Below are positions 5,494 through 7,368 of a stretch of DNA of 7,368 nucleotides, in pieces. The DNA lies in assembly GCA_002424305.1 (NCBI GenBank), contig DIQZ01000007.1:2722-10089 (forward strand), in the 5' to 3' direction. The notes beneath the pieces are model-generated. The model was not told where the DNA came from. It did no database searches and was given only the letters and a program-made list of their open reading frames with translations. The first letter of the stretch is position 1. Each line of letters starts with the position of its first letter. The stretch is from Firmicutes bacterium UBA5449. GTDB taxonomy: Bacteria > Bacillota > SHA-98 > UBA4971. The position numbers and the translations under genes are program-made.

Positions 5494-7368
5494 GTGCTGG
5501 AGTTGATAAGGGAGGGCTTTATTTGGGACCTCCTTGTTGTCATAGCTCTTACTGTGCTTCTAGGCGCCTCTGTGGCAGGCGGTGTGGCCTACGCAGTCAA
5601 CGCATACCTTGCCCGACAGGTCACAGGGGTCTTAGGAGATCTAGGTGAATACGACCTTATTTTGCATGTGCGTGAAGAGTCTTGTGACGCGGCAAAGGCT
5701 GAGATTCAAAAAACAATCTCGTCCGGCTTCAAAGGGGCGCATGTGAAAGAGGGCCCTGTAGTCTTAGGGAAAAGCAACTTTTTCGTGGCCCTTCCGGATC
5801 GGCTCCGTAATCGAAGCGGGCTTGAGAGCCTTGCAAAACTTCTGGGTGAAGTCCCGGGAGCAAGCGGGGTGACCTTCATAATTGAGCCCAGACTCACCTT
5901 GACAGGTGTTGAATCAGGAGCTTTCTATCTAATTCTAAACCAGGCTGAAAAAATTAGAGGGGTGAGATTTTGCTTTCGTGACGGAGGCAGGATTGCTGTT
6001 GTACTGGAATCTGAAGCTGATGTCAGGCAGGTATCTGATGCTCTTACCGCCTTGCTCGAAAGCTATCAGGTAATCGAAGTAAGGTTTCCTATCGGACATG
6101 AAATGGAGGATGCTGAAGCTTCAGGCGAAGCCTATACAGAGAAATTGATTTCCGCTGCCGGCTCCGGGTTCGCCCGTGATATTACGCGCCGCGGCGGAAA
6201 TTCAGAACTAGCCGATCTTTCCGTTACACTGGCTGAAATGAAAAGATTTCTCCGGCACTACGCGGCCTATGCGGACATCTCTATCACCGGTGATACCCCA
6301 CTCAAGGCGGGTGATACCGTTCTACTGAGAGCTAACAGAACACAAGACATGCTTGTCCTAATTGAACAGGTTAAAGGCAATACAGCTCGGGGCATCGTAA
6401 CCCAGGGAGACACAGATTTGGCGTCCGATGCGAAGCAGGTGGTGTTCTCGGTAGATTCTGATAACGAGGCAAAGGATCTTATTGGAACCGCAACTGTGAT
6501 AAGTGAAAGCAAAAAAATAGGGTATGCGGTTGATGAGAGTATACGTCTCCTTGATGAGCTTGAGAAATTCAGAGGTAATGCATATCAAGCTGCAGTCAAC
6601 GCAATGGACATATTGGGGATGTACGATGAGACAGTAGGAAATCTAGTCAGTGTCCAGAGGGCTTTGGAAGGCGCAATGGAGTCTTTGGGGAAGAGTCCTG
6701 ACGGGACAATCGGATGGCGTGAGGCTGCTGCTGTAGAGAAAGCCCTAAATGACGCTATGAGTATCGTGGATTCCCTGGAATCCGCTGTTCGGGAAATGGA
6801 CACTTTCGAAGCACAAGCGAAGCAAGTGGCTGCCCTACTATCTTCAAAAGGGGATGAGTTTCAAGGAGAGGCTGAATCCTACGGAGAAATGTCCCCTGAG
6901 CTTCAAGAGAAAATGTACATGCTCAGATATGTCCTGGACCTTGTGGGTATTCGCACCCTGGAAAGGGCTAAGGCAATTGATGAGTTTGCCGAAGATGTGG
7001 GTCCTATTACATCTCAGTTGGCAACGTGGAAATCAACTCTTGAGAATCTCTTTCAACGGGTATCAGGAATTCGGGCAGTCCTAGCTACAGGGCAAGCGGG
7101 CCAAGTGGTATCTGAGATGATGGATGTCACAAATAATGTGCTTGTCCGGGTCCAGGCGATGGATATTCCCGGCCTCGAGGATGTTGTCAGCGAGGCAGCA
7201 AAGAATCTTGAGGCTGTCGAGGCAATTAACACCAAGGCGATAATCGCCGAACTTCAGCAAGTGAAGGCATCGTTGCCGGATCTTCGAGACGACGAAGTAG
7301 GCAGGTCCATTCGCCTCATCGATCGCTACATAGGCGGTGAAGTAATCCCCGGTGATTGTCTCAAGATT
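5494..7368 (+). CDS. Very large membrane-anchored envelope protein, FtsX/MacB-like N-terminus (3' end beyond window)
   Basis: Open for 625 codons from GTG 5494 to the right edge, so the true length is unknown. The protein starts (V)LELIREGFIWDLLVV and has one strong membrane helix at about 12-36, ending near 'AYAVNAYLARQ'. The rest appears soluble and should lie outside the cytoplasm. Residues 54-200 alternate strand-helix-strand, with units near DLILHVREE (54-62), FFVALPDRLRNRSGLESLAK (96-115) ending in PGASGVTFII, and IAVVLESEADVRQVSDALTA (167-186). This resembles FtsX-type extracellular domains. A beta-rich piece follows near 262-320 (GDTPLKAGDTVLLRA). Residues about 345-600 look almost wholly helical and may form bundles or coiled coils. 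I do not recognise the family. An FtsX/MacB-like permease would have three more helices later, which cannot be checked here. It lies 125 bases after lptA on the same strand, so an envelope or lipid-transport role is likely by position only. Confidence 0.75.
   Translation, partial: MLELIREGFIWDLLVVIALTVLLGASVAGGVAYAVNAYLARQVTGVLGDLGEYDLILHVREESCDAAKAEIQKTISSGFKGAHVKEGPVVLGKSNFFVALPDRLRNRSGLESLAKLLGEVPGASGVTFIIEPRLTLTGVESGAFYLILNQAEKIRGVRFCFRDGGRIAVVLESEADVRQVSDALTALLESYQVIEVRFPIGHEMEDAEASGEAYTEKLISAAGSGFARDITRRGGNSELADLSVTLAEMKRFLRHYAAYADISITGDTPLKAGDTVLLRANRTQDMLVLIEQVKGNTARGIVTQGDTDLASDAKQVVFSVDSDNEAKDLIGTATVISESKKIGYAVDESIRLLDELEKFRGNAYQAAVNAMDILGMYDETVGNLVSVQRALEGAMESLGKSPDGTIGWREAAAVEKALNDAMSIVDSLESAVREMDTFEAQAKQVAALLSSKGDEFQGEAESYGEMSPELQEKMYMLRYVLDLVGIRTLERAKAIDEFAEDVGPITSQLATWKSTLENLFQRVSGIRAVLATGQAGQVVSEMMDVTNNVLVRVQAMDIPGLEDVVSEAAKNLEAVEAINTKAIIAELQQVKASLPDLRDDEVGRSIRLIDRYIGGEVIPGDCLKI

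Noticed and set aside
5382..5648. Plus-strand open frame between lptA and the large gene, beginning ATGGCC after AGAGGT
   Set aside because: Most of it overlaps the large gene in another frame; the product is rich in Arg, Gly and Cys with no family resemblance, as expected of an out-of-frame shadow.
1..7368. CRISPR arrays, tRNA/rRNA genes, insertion sequences, attachment sites
   Set aside because: No regularly spaced repeats, cloverleaf or rRNA sequence, transposase or terminal inverted repeats were seen.

Overview
The window looks like a chromosomal segment from a diderm (outer-membrane) bacterium, most likely a diderm Firmicute of the Limnochordia/Halanaerobiia/Negativicutes type. The reasons are Firmicute-style purine-rich ribosome-binding sites (AGGGAGGTG, GAGGGGA, GGGAGG), a lipobox-type solute-binding lipoprotein, and on the same segment LptC- and LptA-like proteins, which only make sense with LPS or a related outer-membrane glycolipid. 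The lineage is inference; no rRNA or other marker gene is present.

Left block (1-3787, minus strand). In transcription order: a divergent glycerophosphodiester phosphodiesterase (GDPD, 3787-3068); a gene-free gap of about 420 bases (2648-3067) with short inverted and direct repeats; a MalG/UgpE-type ABC permease (2647-1793); a family-1 solute-binding lipoprotein (1764-496); a perfect 19-bp hairpin (448-487); and a MalF/UgpA-type permease that runs off the left edge (434-1). Together these are an ABC importer of the CUT1 carbohydrate/glycerol-phosphate class. No ATPase gene is visible. The order permease-binding protein-permease is unusual, since the binding protein normally comes first. The GDPD next door raises the possibility, not proven, that the imported compound is a glycerophosphodiester, glycerol phosphate or glycosyl-glycerol.

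Divergent promoter region (3788-4029). Back-to-back TATAAT boxes face the GDPD (with an extended -10 TGG) and the lpt genes. The lpt side also has a small stem-loop in its predicted 5' leader.

Right block (4030-7368, plus strand). lptC-like (4030-4617), lptA/OstA-like (4667-5368) and a very large gene (5494 to beyond 7368) lie in the same direction. The large gene starts at GTG with a good ribosome-binding site and encodes one N-terminal membrane helix followed by at least 590 residues that should lie outside the cytoplasm. I do not recognise the family; its N-terminus recalls FtsX/MacB-type permeases. LptC and LptA would form the periplasmic bridge for lipid transport to the outer membrane. 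The third protein, by position, may act in the same envelope process and is the least explained item here.
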